A program made the translations under genes and the position numbers. Source: Gemmatimonadota bacterium (GTDB lineage Bacteria > Gemmatimonadota > Gemmatimonadetes > Gemmatimonadales > GWC2-71-9). Taken from it: a DNA stretch of 64,000 nucleotides. A model generated the notes under the pieces. The model was not told the DNA's origin, made no database searches, and saw only the letters and a list, made by a program, of their open reading frames with translations. Shown here piece by piece: positions 1-7,264 of this stretch; position 1 is the stretch's first letter; each line of letters starts with the position of its first letter. The stretch lies in contig QHUK01000012.1 of the NCBI GenBank assembly GCA_003222085.1, positions 1 through 64,000 on the forward strand, given 5' to 3'.

Positions 1-410
1 GCCGTCCAACGGTTCTTGTGAGCGTCAATCTCGACGCCGAGAAAAGCCGCAAAGGCACCCTGCTCGGCCTTTTCGCTAGCGAACCAGGGGAGAGGTCGGC
101 CCGCCAATCTTCGCCGCCAGAGGCGGCGCGCTGGCTGCAACCGCGCAAAAAACTCTGCCCCGGCGAGCTCACTTCGCACATAGCTCTCGGCCAACAGCAC
201 GGCCCATAACTTGGCAAAACTGCTTTCGGTGGCGCCGTCAGCCACCGCCACGCGGATGCCGACTGGGGTGCGAGTCTGCCGATGCGCCCAGGCATCCTCG
301 TACTCCTCAGGGCTGTTGCCCAGCTTTGGGCAGCAGAAGACCTTTATGTCGCACGCGTTGGCCGCGTGGCGTGCTTCACCGCAGGAGGTGCCCAATGCAG
401 TGGTACTCAA
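1..410 (-). CDS. PP2C-like protein phosphatase (3' end beyond window)
   Basis: Partial gene reading off the left edge; 136 codons are visible. The frame opens at a TTG that overlaps the TGA of the upstream vWA gene by four bases (TTGA), so translation is probably coupled. Recognisable pieces are 'KLGNSPEEYEDAW', 'VADGATESSFAKLW' (the Asp-Gly of the first PP2C motif) and 'EQGAFAAFLGVEID'. These match PP2C-family Ser/Thr phosphatases that accompany vWA proteins. In known TerY-P type triads (vWA, PP2C, protein kinase) the phosphatase opposes the kinase; no kinase is visible here and it may lie further left. TTG is chosen because no ATG or GTG fits upstream of the conserved region. Confidence 0.75.
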   Translation of the reverse strand, partial: MSTTALGTSCGEARHAANACDIKVFCCPKLGNSPEEYEDAWAHRQTRTPVGIRVAVADGATESSFAKLWAVLLAESYVRSELAGAEFFARLQPARRLWRRRLAGRPLPWFASEKAEQGAFAAFLGVEIDAHKNRWT

Positions 411-1255
411 CGCAGATGCACATTAGCCGGTCGCGTGCCGATATCGAGAAAATGGATTACGTGCAACGGTTGCGCGTTAAAGATGAATCCTCGCGAGTTT
501 TCCTCGGCCGGCATACCCAGCTCTGTCGCGCGTGCAACCATGAACGGTGTGAGCGTCGATGAGGCTTCAAAGAGCTGTTTGGCATGTTGATCCGGCAGTT
601 GCTTGCCGTTGCCCGGTAATTCGATCGATGGTCCGGCCGTCGACGAAAGATGGATGTTGAAGAGCAGCACCGAACCGTCCTCGCCGCTGACCGCCGTCAA
701 TTTACGCGCCTCCGCGACGAGATCTCCATCCGTCGCCTCGCCGTCGGTGATGTTGATGACGATCGGCGGAAATCCGTTCGGATGCTCCTGACACCAAGTC
801 TGGACAATCCGGGTCGCCTCCTTGAGCGCGGCGCACATCGGAGTGCCCCCTTTCCAATATGGATCGAACCAGACTGGAAATTTGACGGTTTGGTCCACCA
901 CTCCGCCGGCGCCATCGTCCGATTTCTTTACCCTGTCTTCGATGCGCAACGGCTTATTGGCCAATTCACTGATCGGTACCAAAGAGCGCCCGCTCAGTTC
1001 ACCGCCGAGCGCTGGTTTACAGCTATCTTCGCTGTAGCCCAGCACACCGACGTGAAAGTAGTCGTAGATGGAGTCCGATTTGGCGCAACGGATGGACAGA
1101 TTATGAATAAGCTTGTTGAGTATCGTCGCGAGCTCCTCGGCCTTCTTTCTGCCAGCCTCTCCGCCGCCAAACGGGTCTTCCATCGACTCTGACTGGTCCA
1201 CCAAAAACAAGAAACAACCCGGGTTCTTACGACTGATTTCGGCCTGGTATGCCAT
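407..1255 (-). CDS. von Willebrand factor A domain protein (TerY-like)
   Basis: 282-residue vWA protein. The metal-binding MIDAS is complete: D-x-S-x-S at residues 20-24 (DQSES), the Thr in 'KGGTPM' near residue 138 and the Asp in 'NITDGE' near 171. There is no signal peptide, so it is probably cytoplasmic, as TerY-type vWA proteins are. The ATG at 1255 is chosen because a strong AGGAGG lies six bases upstream; the frame is open further upstream but has no comparable signal. It is followed with a 4-base overlap by a PP2C-like phosphatase, the arrangement of TerY-P phosphorylation modules linked to stress or tellurite resistance. Its exact partner and substrate cannot be read from the sequence. 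Confidence 0.85.
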   Translation of the reverse strand: MAYQAEISRKNPGCFLFLVDQSESMEDPFGGGEAGRKKAEELATILNKLIHNLSIRCAKSDSIYDYFHVGVLGYSEDSCKPALGGELSGRSLVPISELANKPLRIEDRVKKSDDGAGGVVDQTVKFPVWFDPYWKGGTPMCAALKEATRIVQTWCQEHPNGFPPIVINITDGEATDGDLVAEARKLTAVSGEDGSVLLFNIHLSSTAGPSIELPGNGKQLPDQHAKQLFEASSTLTPFMVARATELGMPAEENSRGFIFNAQPLHVIHFLDIGTRPANVHLR

Positions 1256-1724
1256 GGTTTTCCTCCTTTGCGGCACGATAGGTCCCTTTGGGGACATTCG
1301 CAGGGACGAATTGAACACGGCACGCCCACTGCTTGATAGCACCCACAGGGCGAACGCGTCGTGATCCCGATCACCCGCCCTCGGCCGACACCGCGCGGGG
1401 CTGCGATTGCCTAACGATCGCAACAGATTGGCTGGCGTTTCCGCTGGCCCTGGCGTTCATGGTCCGTATCGCAGGGGCGGACTGCTGCGCCTAGCCGAAG
1501 GACTCCGCATGGGTCCCTGGTGGAGGCGCTGGGGGCGGTGGACAGTCGAACGCATCCGCGCTTACGGTTGGCCCTCGTGGTCGGAGTCATCGCGCTGGCG
1601 TGGGCAGCGGTCTTCGTAGACCAGGTCTCCTACACGCACTTCCACCATGACACGCGTCGCGCGGTCCTTTACGCAGCCCGCGACGTCTACGCACGCGTGC
1701 GACCACACGCAGTCACCAACAAAA

Positions 1725-1748
1725 CAACGGCCCCGCATGGGGCCGTTG
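1725..1748 (-). terminator. Rho-independent terminator hairpin
   Basis: Perfect 10-bp stem CAACGGCCCC / GGGGCCGTTG with a 4-base loop. On the minus strand it is followed by TTTTGTT. It lies directly after the tRNA-Cys-like fragment, as if it had once ended that tRNA transcript. Confidence 0.75.
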
Positions 1749-1786
1749 AGTTTGCAGACTCTGCCTTACCACTTGGCTACGGCGCC
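1748..1786 (-). pseudogene. tRNA-Cys(GCA) 5'-half remnant
   Basis: On the minus strand, GGCGCCG (acceptor 5' strand), TA, a D-arm GCC-AAGTGGTAA-GGC and an anticodon region TCTGCAAA (anticodon GCA) follow the order of a bacterial tRNA-Cys. The anticodon stem is one or two bases short (GAGT/ACTC around a 6-base loop). The variable loop, T-arm and acceptor 3' strand are missing and a terminator hairpin begins at once. I read this as an internally deleted tRNA gene, not a functional one. Chance similarity is unlikely over about 35 positions, but a covariance-model scan would settle it. Confidence 0.6.
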
Positions 1787-1982
1787 GGGTAGGGGGATAA
1801 GTTCGCCGGGGACAGCGAGTTTCTCAACCCCGCGTGCTGCGGTTTGAAGTATTCGAGGATGGCTGATGCTGTCGTCATGAGCGGGTTTTGGCGCGCCAAG
1901 CTCTGCTTGGGCATGAAAGTGGTACAGGTGCAATAGCCAAAATGGATCTTTGTGATAGGCCAGTTCCAATCTACTCTTTGCC

Positions 1983-2381
1983 ATGAACACTGAACGCTGG
2001 GCTGTGCGCTACGCGCGCTGGGCATTGGGCGCCGCTTTTCTGTCGGGAATCGCCTCACGCTTCGGCTGGTGGGGAGCGAACAAGGGCTACGGCAACTTCG
2101 CGAATTTCGTTCGCTACACGGCGGAGGTGAACGCGTTCATGCCGGCGTTCACGATCCCGTTCCTCGCCTGGGCGGCGACCGTGGCCGAGCTCGGCCTCGG
2201 CATCGCCCTGATCACCGGGTTCCAGCCGCGTTGGACCGCGCTCGGCAGCGCGGTGCTGCTGGCCTTGTTCGCCATCGCGATGACGATCTCACTGGGTCTC
2301 AGGTCGCCGCTCGATTATTCGGTCTTCTCGGCGTCGGCGTGCGCCCTGTTGCTCTACTCCCGCGAAACCCCGAAAACATGA
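1983..2381 (+). CDS. DoxX-like membrane protein
   Basis: 132-residue protein with about four hydrophobic helices and the DoxX-family pattern: an N-terminal helix ending 'GIASRFGWWG', then 'FTIPFLAWAATVAELGLGIAL', a helix with 'GFQPRWTALGSAVLL' and a final helix. DoxX proteins are small inner-membrane proteins, some linked to thiosulfate oxidation or redox protection; the precise role here is unknown. No clear ribosome-binding site precedes the ATG. The gene stands alone on the plus strand, convergent with the minus-strand gene ending at 2492. Confidence 0.75.
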   Translation: MNTERWAVRYARWALGAAFLSGIASRFGWWGANKGYGNFANFVRYTAEVNAFMPAFTIPFLAWAATVAELGLGIALITGFQPRWTALGSAVLLALFAIAMTISLGLRSPLDYSVFSASACALLLYSRETPKT

Positions 2382-2491
2382 CGACTGTCCCCCTGCCCCA
2401 GTCTCGCGTGCGCAGCTCGGACTCGCTTCTCCTCGTCCCCCCCCCGCACGCCGGCAGGTATTCACTTGCGCCAATTGCCAATGCAATTCCA

Positions 2492-2815
2492 TCACGGTTC
2501 CACTCCAGCCTTAGGATTGGTGAGACGCTGCAGGAATTCCCGTGTGCCAGTTGGTCCCGTCACGTCAAGGGATACTTGTCCACCGCCCGCCTCCACGACA
2601 ATGACGAATCGCATAAACCGACAACACTTTCGCTCCGTGTCGATCAAGTGACCGATCTCCGCTAGCAATCCGTCTGTCGCTGTGAACGTCCAGCAGAGGC
2701 CATTCGGAATATCAGCTCGCCCGATGGCGCGCGTCACCAATCCTGGCAGAAGTTCGCGACTCCTTGCGTAAAGCTCTTTGGAATTGAGAGAGCAGGCCAA
2801 CGGAACGTCAGTCAT
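2492..2815 (-). CDS. Conserved hypothetical protein with ERxCCxF motif
   Basis: 107 residues. The centre reads 'IDTERKCCRFMRF', followed by 'VSLDVTGPTGTREFL'. This pattern occurs in a small uncharacterised family that I associate with heavy-metal and mobile regions; the adjacent cysteines suggest metal or thiol chemistry, but no function is established. The ATG at 2815 is chosen because AAGGGA lies upstream at suitable spacing; an ATG eight codons earlier lacks a ribosome site. Confidence 0.6.
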   Translation of the reverse strand: MTDVPLACSLNSKELYARSRELLPGLVTRAIGRADIPNGLCWTFTATDGLLAEIGHLIDTERKCCRFMRFVIVVEAGGGQVSLDVTGPTGTREFLQRLTNPKAGVEP

Positions 2816-2885
2816 CAATTTCGTATCCCTTAGGCTCATTGAGTTGACGAAGGGTCAGCCGTTAATTCACGATCGGCCGGATCGG

Positions 2886-3539
2886 TCAGAATGCCGCGAG
2901 AATGACCGCGCGGACTTCCACCGTCTCACCAACCGAACGGTCAAGCAGCTCCACGCGGAGTTTGTCGCGTCGCGTCGCCCACTCGAGCACCGGCCCTATG
3001 CGATGGCGTGCTGGCTCGTGGTGCGCGAGGCTCAGAGTATATGCGGCACCGGCCCACAGGCGGTCACTCACGCGCATTTCGAGCGAAACGGGATTCATAT
3101 CGAGCTGCCGCACGCCGGCGCGGCCTAGGGGTATGTACCACTCAAGCGTTCCAGAAAGCTCGAGCCGTCCGGTGGCGAACGACGGTACGACGTATGTCTG
3201 CAGGTATTGGCTCTCCGATGCGTCAGCATAGGCAACGGCCACCAGCACGCTTTGATCGCTCCAGTTTATTTGCGTGAAAGAGCCGGCAATAAGCTCGTGA
3301 TACTCGGTCTCAGGATTCTGGACAATCGCGACGAAGCCGCCGACCGATCCAAGCCCGCGCGCTGCGTACAGCACTGACGCGCTGCCCGATGCGTAGCGGG
3401 CGAACACAAAGTTCGACGTTCGCAGCTGCGGGCCCGCCCGTCGGGCCTGCTGGGCGATCGCGGCGGACGCGAGAATGGATGTCGTAACGATCATCCCAAG
3501 CATGCGTCGGATGGTCGACGATTCAACTGTTTTCGTCAC
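2886..3539 (-). CDS. Secreted or outer-membrane hypothetical protein
   Basis: 217 residues with an N-terminal signal ('MLGMIVTTSILASAAIAQQ') and later alternating segments such as 'LELSGTLEWYIPL', 'VSLEMRVSDRLWAGAAYTLSL' and 'DKLRVELLDRSV' that resemble beta-strands of a small outer-membrane barrel. The GTG start overlaps the stop of the upstream cupin gene by four bases (GTGA), so the two are translationally coupled. No named family is recognised. Function unknown; export is inferred from the signal peptide. Confidence 0.65.
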   Translation of the reverse strand: MTKTVESSTIRRMLGMIVTTSILASAAIAQQARRAGPQLRTSNFVFARYASGSASVLYAARGLGSVGGFVAIVQNPETEYHELIAGSFTQINWSDQSVLVAVAYADASESQYLQTYVVPSFATGRLELSGTLEWYIPLGRAGVRQLDMNPVSLEMRVSDRLWAGAAYTLSLAHHEPARHRIGPVLEWATRRDKLRVELLDRSVGETVEVRAVILAAF

Positions 3540-3958
3540 GGCGCAACAGGTGACGCCTGTAGAGAGACACTCAGTGTAGTGTCGTGATCACATAGAAAGA
3601 CGGCGACGAATCGAGCGGGCCGCTGCCCGCTCGCGTTGGCGGAAATGATATGGATGCCGCCGGGTGCTTCGTAAAAACTTCCGCCAGCTTCGTAGACTGC
3701 CTCAGGTTCACCGCGTACTTGTGTCCTCAGCATGCCAGCGGTCACGTAGACAATGACCGGACAGGGATGACTGTGCGGTCGTGAGGATTCGCCCGGCCCA
3801 TAGGTCACCTCGACTACTTTCGCCTTGAGCGAGCCGAAATTCGCAAGCGGCACCGTCGCCGAAAGCGCTAGACGCGACCCTGTGGGAGGTTTTGCGGGGA
3901 CCGAGGTATGACAGGCGATTCCGAGTAGCAGCACAAGCGCATGAAGCCTTCTCGTCAT
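3536..3958 (-). CDS. Cupin-domain lipoprotein
   Basis: 140 residues. The start is an ATG with GGAGGG five bases upstream; an in-frame GTG 18 codons earlier is ignored. The N-terminus is a lipoprotein-type signal ending 'LLLGIAC', so the mature protein is probably anchored in the envelope. The body is one cupin barrel: motif 1 'PGESSRPHSHPCPVIVYV' supplies the metal-binding histidines, and 'YEAPGGIHIISAN' lies in motif 2. Such small exported cupins are usually of unknown function. It is coupled to the downstream barrel-like protein. Confidence 0.75.
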   Translation of the reverse strand: MTRRLHALVLLLGIACHTSVPAKPPTGSRLALSATVPLANFGSLKAKVVEVTYGPGESSRPHSHPCPVIVYVTAGMLRTQVRGEPEAVYEAGGSFYEAPGGIHIISANASGQRPARFVAVFLCDHDTTLSVSLQASPVAP

Positions 3959-4049
3959 GGAGCCCTCCGGCTGCATGGTAGCCGGAGGAATCGGTCCCTC
4001 ACAATGAGCCATTTACTCTACGGGGACTGGACCACTTGCTCACTTCTCA

Positions 4050-4652
4050 CTAAAGCGGGACTCCAGACCACGAGTACTCCATACGCCGCGCCGTCCAGGA
4101 GGCAACCGCAGCGCCATGCAATCGGTCAATAAGGTGAAGACTCATGTCCATTCCCGCCGAGACGCCCGCCGACGTAACGATATGACCTTGATCGATGTAT
4201 CGTTTTCCCGAGATAAACGTGACCCCGGGATACTCTGCCCGCATCCAATCCATCCATCGCCAGTGAGTGGTCGCCCGACGATTCGGCAGCAAGCCCGCTT
4301 CGGCCAAGAACACGACGCCCGTGCAAACGCTAGCCAGGATCTGGGTCTTCTCATTCTGGGCACGTATCCAACTGATTACGCGTTGATTGTGACGCTCACG
4401 ACGAGCACCGGGGCCACCAGGCAAAACGAGGATATCCAGAGGCTCGTGGTTATCGATGGTGGAGTTTGGCGTCAGCAATAACCCGCCTCGGCATTTCACC
4501 GTTCGTTGCTCGTCGCCGATAACAAGAACATCAAACAGGCGGGCGTTGTCGTCATGCTCACCAGCGGGGCGTGCCGTCGCAAACACCTCGAACGGGCCAC
4601 AGAGATCCAGTGCCTCAACATCGTCGAAGGCGAAAACTCCTACCGTGGTCAC
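4050..4652 (-). CDS. DJ-1/PfpI family protein (isonitrile hydratase/GlxA-N-like)
   Basis: 200 residues. The catalytic elbow is 'ASVCTGVVFLAEAGLL' with the nucleophilic Cys. Near the N-terminus 'FAFDDVEALDLCGPFEVF' is typical of the GlxA/InhA branch, and the C-terminal part has 'VTSAGVSAGMDMSL'. GlxA-type regulators carry an extra AraC domain; here the protein ends after the DJ-1 fold, so it is an enzyme-type member such as isonitrile hydratase. I choose the GTG at 4652 because it overlaps the GAF gene's stop as GTGA, the pattern seen throughout this operon; a GTG ten codons earlier is possible. Confidence 0.8.
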   Translation of the reverse strand: MTTVGVFAFDDVEALDLCGPFEVFATARPAGEHDDNARLFDVLVIGDEQRTVKCRGGLLLTPNSTIDNHEPLDILVLPGGPGARRERHNQRVISWIRAQNEKTQILASVCTGVVFLAEAGLLPNRRATTHWRWMDWMRAEYPGVTFISGKRYIDQGHIVTSAGVSAGMDMSLHLIDRLHGAAVASWTARRMEYSWSGVPL

Positions 4653-5095
4653 TTCCACAAGAATACGAGCACGTTCGCACACTGACGTAAGAATGCCTCG
4701 TCCGCGGGTGTGAATGCGTTGATGCGATCGCTTGCGACGTCAATCGTCCCAATTATCTCGCCGGCCGCTCCGCACACCGGGAAAATGGCTTCGGCGCGGG
4801 TGGATCCGAACGTCGTCAAGTACCGCGAGTCGTTGCGGACGTCTTGCACAATCAGTGGCGCACGTTGCGCGACAGCCGCGCCACTAAGTCCCTGTGCGAG
4901 GGTGAATGTCGGATGCTGCGGAGCGGTCGGGCCGGTCCACCCGATGGCGGTGATGTGTGAAGGCGTGACGTCATACAAACCCACCCACCGATATTCGCGC
5001 GCCGCTCGTATCACCTCGGCAGCGATGCGAGCGCGTACAGCACGGTCCGCCGGCAAACCGTTGAGCGCCCCGAGCTGTTCGAACGGGTTGTTCAC
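4649..5095 (-). CDS. GAF domain protein
   Basis: 148 residues made almost entirely of one GAF domain: 'YRWVGLYDVTPSHITAIGW', 'QGLSGAAVAQRAPLIVQDV', 'YLTTFGSTRAEAIFPV' and 'IIGTIDVASDRINAFTPADE'. The layout resembles free methionine-R-sulfoxide reductases, but the cysteine pattern of that enzyme is not clearly present, so a small-molecule sensor is equally possible. GTG start with GTGA overlap to the MocR gene upstream, and the same overlap to the DJ-1 gene downstream. Context suggests a role in the pathway controlled by the MocR regulator. Confidence 0.75.
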   Translation of the reverse strand: MNNPFEQLGALNGLPADRAVRARIAAEVIRAAREYRWVGLYDVTPSHITAIGWTGPTAPQHPTFTLAQGLSGAAVAQRAPLIVQDVRNDSRYLTTFGSTRAEAIFPVCGAAGEIIGTIDVASDRINAFTPADEAFLRQCANVLVFLWK

Positions 5096-6606
5096 ATTTT
5101 GCTGGCGTAGCGGCCGGCGCGCACGGCCTTGAGTGCTTCTGCCAAACGCTGCATACCGGCACGAATCTGGTTGGGGTCGAAGCCGCCGAAGCTCAAGAGC
5201 AGGCCCGCTCGCGGCCGGTACTTGATGGCGAAGCGTGAAATTGGCGTGACCTCGACATCGTGCTCCGCCGCGGCACGCGCGACTGCGTTCTCCTCCAGTC
5301 CCGCGGCCAGCCATCCCACACATTGCAATCCCGCACCGCTGGGTACCACGTCGAGCAATCCGGCGAGATGCCGCTGGGCTTCGGTGAGAAATACTCGATG
5401 GCGCTCTTCGTAGAGATTGCGCATGCGGCGCAGGTGTCGTTCGAAATAGCCGGCGGCGATAAACTCCGCCAAGACAGCTTGCTCGAGGACGGGACTGTGC
5501 ACATCGAGAACTGAGCGGGCCGCTTTGAAGCTGTCAACGAGGTCCAGCGGCAGGACGGCGTACCCTAATCGCAGACCAGGGAAAAGCGTCTTACTGAAGG
5601 TCCCTAGGTATATCACACGATCGTCATGATCCAGCCCCTGGAGCGCAGGAATCGGGCGGCTCGAATAGCGGAATTCGCTGTCGTAATCATCCTCAAGTAC
5701 CCACGCACGAAAGCGACGCGCAGCACGCAATAATTCGAGACGTCGCGCCAGGGTCATCGTGACGCCGAGCGGGTACTGATGCGACGGCGTCACAGCGACG
5801 AGTCGAGGCGCGGATTTCCGGAGCTCCCCAAACCGAACGTCGAGTCCCTCCGCGTCAACAGGAATCGGAATAATGCGTGCACCGGCTGCCATCAACGCGC
5901 TGTGCGTACCCGGATACACAGGATCCTCCACCCAGGCAGCGTCACCCGGATCGAGCAGCACCTGCGCTGCGACAAACAGTCCCTGTTGTGAGCCCGATGT
6001 GACGACCACTTGTTGTGCGGCACAGCGCACCCCACGGGACAGGGCCAGGTACTCCGCGATCGCTTTGCGTAACGGCGCGTAACCCGCGAATTCTCCATAA
6101 CCGAGTAGTTGGTGGCCGAGATGCCGTCCGACGCGAGCGGCGAGCCGCCACCAAAGGTCCAGGGGAACGTGATCGAGCGCCGGCCATCCGGGGCGGAAGG
6201 GTCGGAGGGTCGTGGAACCGGAACCGACACGCGCTTTCGCAAGCGAGCGGCCACGGCGAGAGATCTGGGGGCGGCGGTGCGCCACGCCATTACCGCGGTT
6301 GATGCCGGGAGGTGCCGCGATCTGGATGAGGTTGTCGGGCAGCGCACGGGCCACGACTGTTCCCGATCCAACACGGGCCTCCGCATACCCCTCGGCCACG
6401 AGCTGGCCGAAGACCCCGGCCACCGTGTTGCGGGATACCGCCAGATCCTTCGCGAGAGACCGTGTGGATGGCAGCCGCTTTCCCGACTGCAAGCGACCCC
6501 CCAAGATCGCGGCACGGAGGCCCTCGTACAGCTGCCGTTGCAGCGTCGTCCCGGAGCGGCCATCGAGCGAGACAACGACCGGAACGCCGCCAGACCGTTT
6601 GGCCAT
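5092..6606 (-). CDS. MocR/PdxR-type transcription regulator (GntR HTH + aminotransferase fold)
   Basis: 504 residues, the usual MocR length. Residues about 15-85 form a GntR winged helix ('LPSTRSLAKDLAVSRNTV'). Residues about 140-490 are a fold-type I aminotransferase domain with 'TPSHQYPLG' (273-281), 'LEDDYDSEF' (304-312) and the PLP lysine in 'YLGTFSKTLFPG' (about K339). MocR proteins sense PLP or amino compounds and often control vitamin B6 or amino-acid genes. It is first in an operon with GAF and DJ-1 genes and divergent from a pyridoxamine-oxidase-like flavoprotein, the layout expected for control of both sides. Possible operator repeats lie in the shared intergenic region. Confidence 0.9.
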   Translation of the reverse strand: MAKRSGGVPVVVSLDGRSGTTLQRQLYEGLRAAILGGRLQSGKRLPSTRSLAKDLAVSRNTVAGVFGQLVAEGYAEARVGSGTVVARALPDNLIQIAAPPGINRGNGVAHRRPQISRRGRSLAKARVGSGSTTLRPFRPGWPALDHVPLDLWWRLAARVGRHLGHQLLGYGEFAGYAPLRKAIAEYLALSRGVRCAAQQVVVTSGSQQGLFVAAQVLLDPGDAAWVEDPVYPGTHSALMAAGARIIPIPVDAEGLDVRFGELRKSAPRLVAVTPSHQYPLGVTMTLARRLELLRAARRFRAWVLEDDYDSEFRYSSRPIPALQGLDHDDRVIYLGTFSKTLFPGLRLGYAVLPLDLVDSFKAARSVLDVHSPVLEQAVLAEFIAAGYFERHLRRMRNLYEERHRVFLTEAQRHLAGLLDVVPSGAGLQCVGWLAAGLEENAVARAAAEHDVEVTPISRFAIKYRPRAGLLLSFGGFDPNQIRAGMQRLAEALKAVRAGRYASKM

Positions 6607-6610
6607 TAAA

Positions 6611-6655
6611 GTGGCTCCATCGCTCTACTCAAAATGTCACTTGCTGTGGTGCCAT
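6611..6655. promoter_or_regulatory. Candidate MocR operator: imperfect direct repeats
   Basis: In the 70-bp region between the divergent MocR and flavoprotein genes, GTGGCTCCAT (6611-6620) is repeated as GTGGTGCCAT (6646-6655). They have the same orientation, two mismatches in ten, and start 35 bp apart. Characterised MocR regulators such as PdxR and GabR bind direct repeats in just this position. Assignment is inference from arrangement. Confidence 0.4.
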
Positions 6656-6676
6656 TCTACGAGTTAGCAATCTCTC

Positions 6677-7264
6677 ATGGAGTCCGCATCCAGGCAACCT
6701 CGCGCGCGGTTGCAGCGGCACCCCGAACGGGCTGTGCCCGAGGAAGCGGCGGCGTTTCTCGCTGCCGGGCTGGTCGCGCATGTTGCCTTTGTGCAGAACG
6801 GCCAGCCGTTCGTGATCCCGATGGCATACCACTATGACGTCGCGGCGCCACGCATGTTGTATTTGCATGGGAGTCCCGGCAGCCGCTTGCTGCACCATTT
6901 GGGCGGGGGCGCGCCTGTCGCCATCGGGGTGACGCTCGTTGACGGACTCGTTTATTCGCGCACGGCGCTCTATCACTCGGTGAACTACCGCAGCGTGGTG
7001 TGCTTCGCGCGCGGCGCTCCGCGACTCGATCGTTCACAGACCACTGCAGTGCTCGAGGCGATGATCGCGCGATACTTCCCAGGCCGGCGTGCCGGCCGGG
7101 ACTATGACGAACCGCTGCCGCGGGATATCGATGGGACGAGTGTCATCGCGCTCGAGATCGACGAGTGGAGCGCGAAGGCACGGCGCGGCGGCCCGACAGG
7201 ACCACGCGACAACCAACCAGATGCGCCTGGCACCGCGGGCGTCATAGACCTCCGTTGTCCGTAA
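6677..7264 (+). CDS. Pyridoxamine 5'-phosphate oxidase family / flavin-binding protein
   Basis: 195 residues with the split-barrel flavin-binding pattern: 'VAFVQNGQPFVIPMAYHYD', 'LYLHGSPGSRLLHHL', 'APVAIGVTLVDGLVYSRTALYHSVNYRSVVCFARG' (quoted in part) and a C-terminal 'ALEIDEWSAKARRGGP'. This is the NimA-like/flavin-nucleotide-binding branch, not PdxH itself, so the substrate is unknown. The gene is divergent from a MocR regulator, a common genomic pairing. It ends inside the start region of the GNAT-rhodanese gene. Confidence 0.8.
   Translation: MESASRQPRARLQRHPERAVPEEAAAFLAAGLVAHVAFVQNGQPFVIPMAYHYDVAAPRMLYLHGSPGSRLLHHLGGGAPVAIGVTLVDGLVYSRTALYHSVNYRSVVCFARGAPRLDRSQTTAVLEAMIARYFPGRRAGRDYDEPLPRDIDGTSVIALEIDEWSAKARRGGPTGPRDNQPDAPGTAGVIDLRCP

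Larger units (their letters stand above)
1256..1982. other. Gap with no convincing gene
   Basis: About 730 bases upstream of the vWA gene. Open frames here lack ribosome sites and family motifs; one has a single hydrophobic stretch but no other support. The only interpretable elements are a strong hairpin with a T-run on the minus strand (1725-1748) and a tRNA-Cys-like 5' half beside it (1748-1786), both listed separately. Nothing is recognised in 1787-1982. The mix looks like an old island edge or decayed DNA. Confidence 0.6.

Noticed and set aside
1520-1792. 90-codon frame with a hydrophobic stretch near the tRNA remnant
   Set aside because: No ribosome site; runs through the terminator hairpin and tRNA-like sequence; no family pattern.
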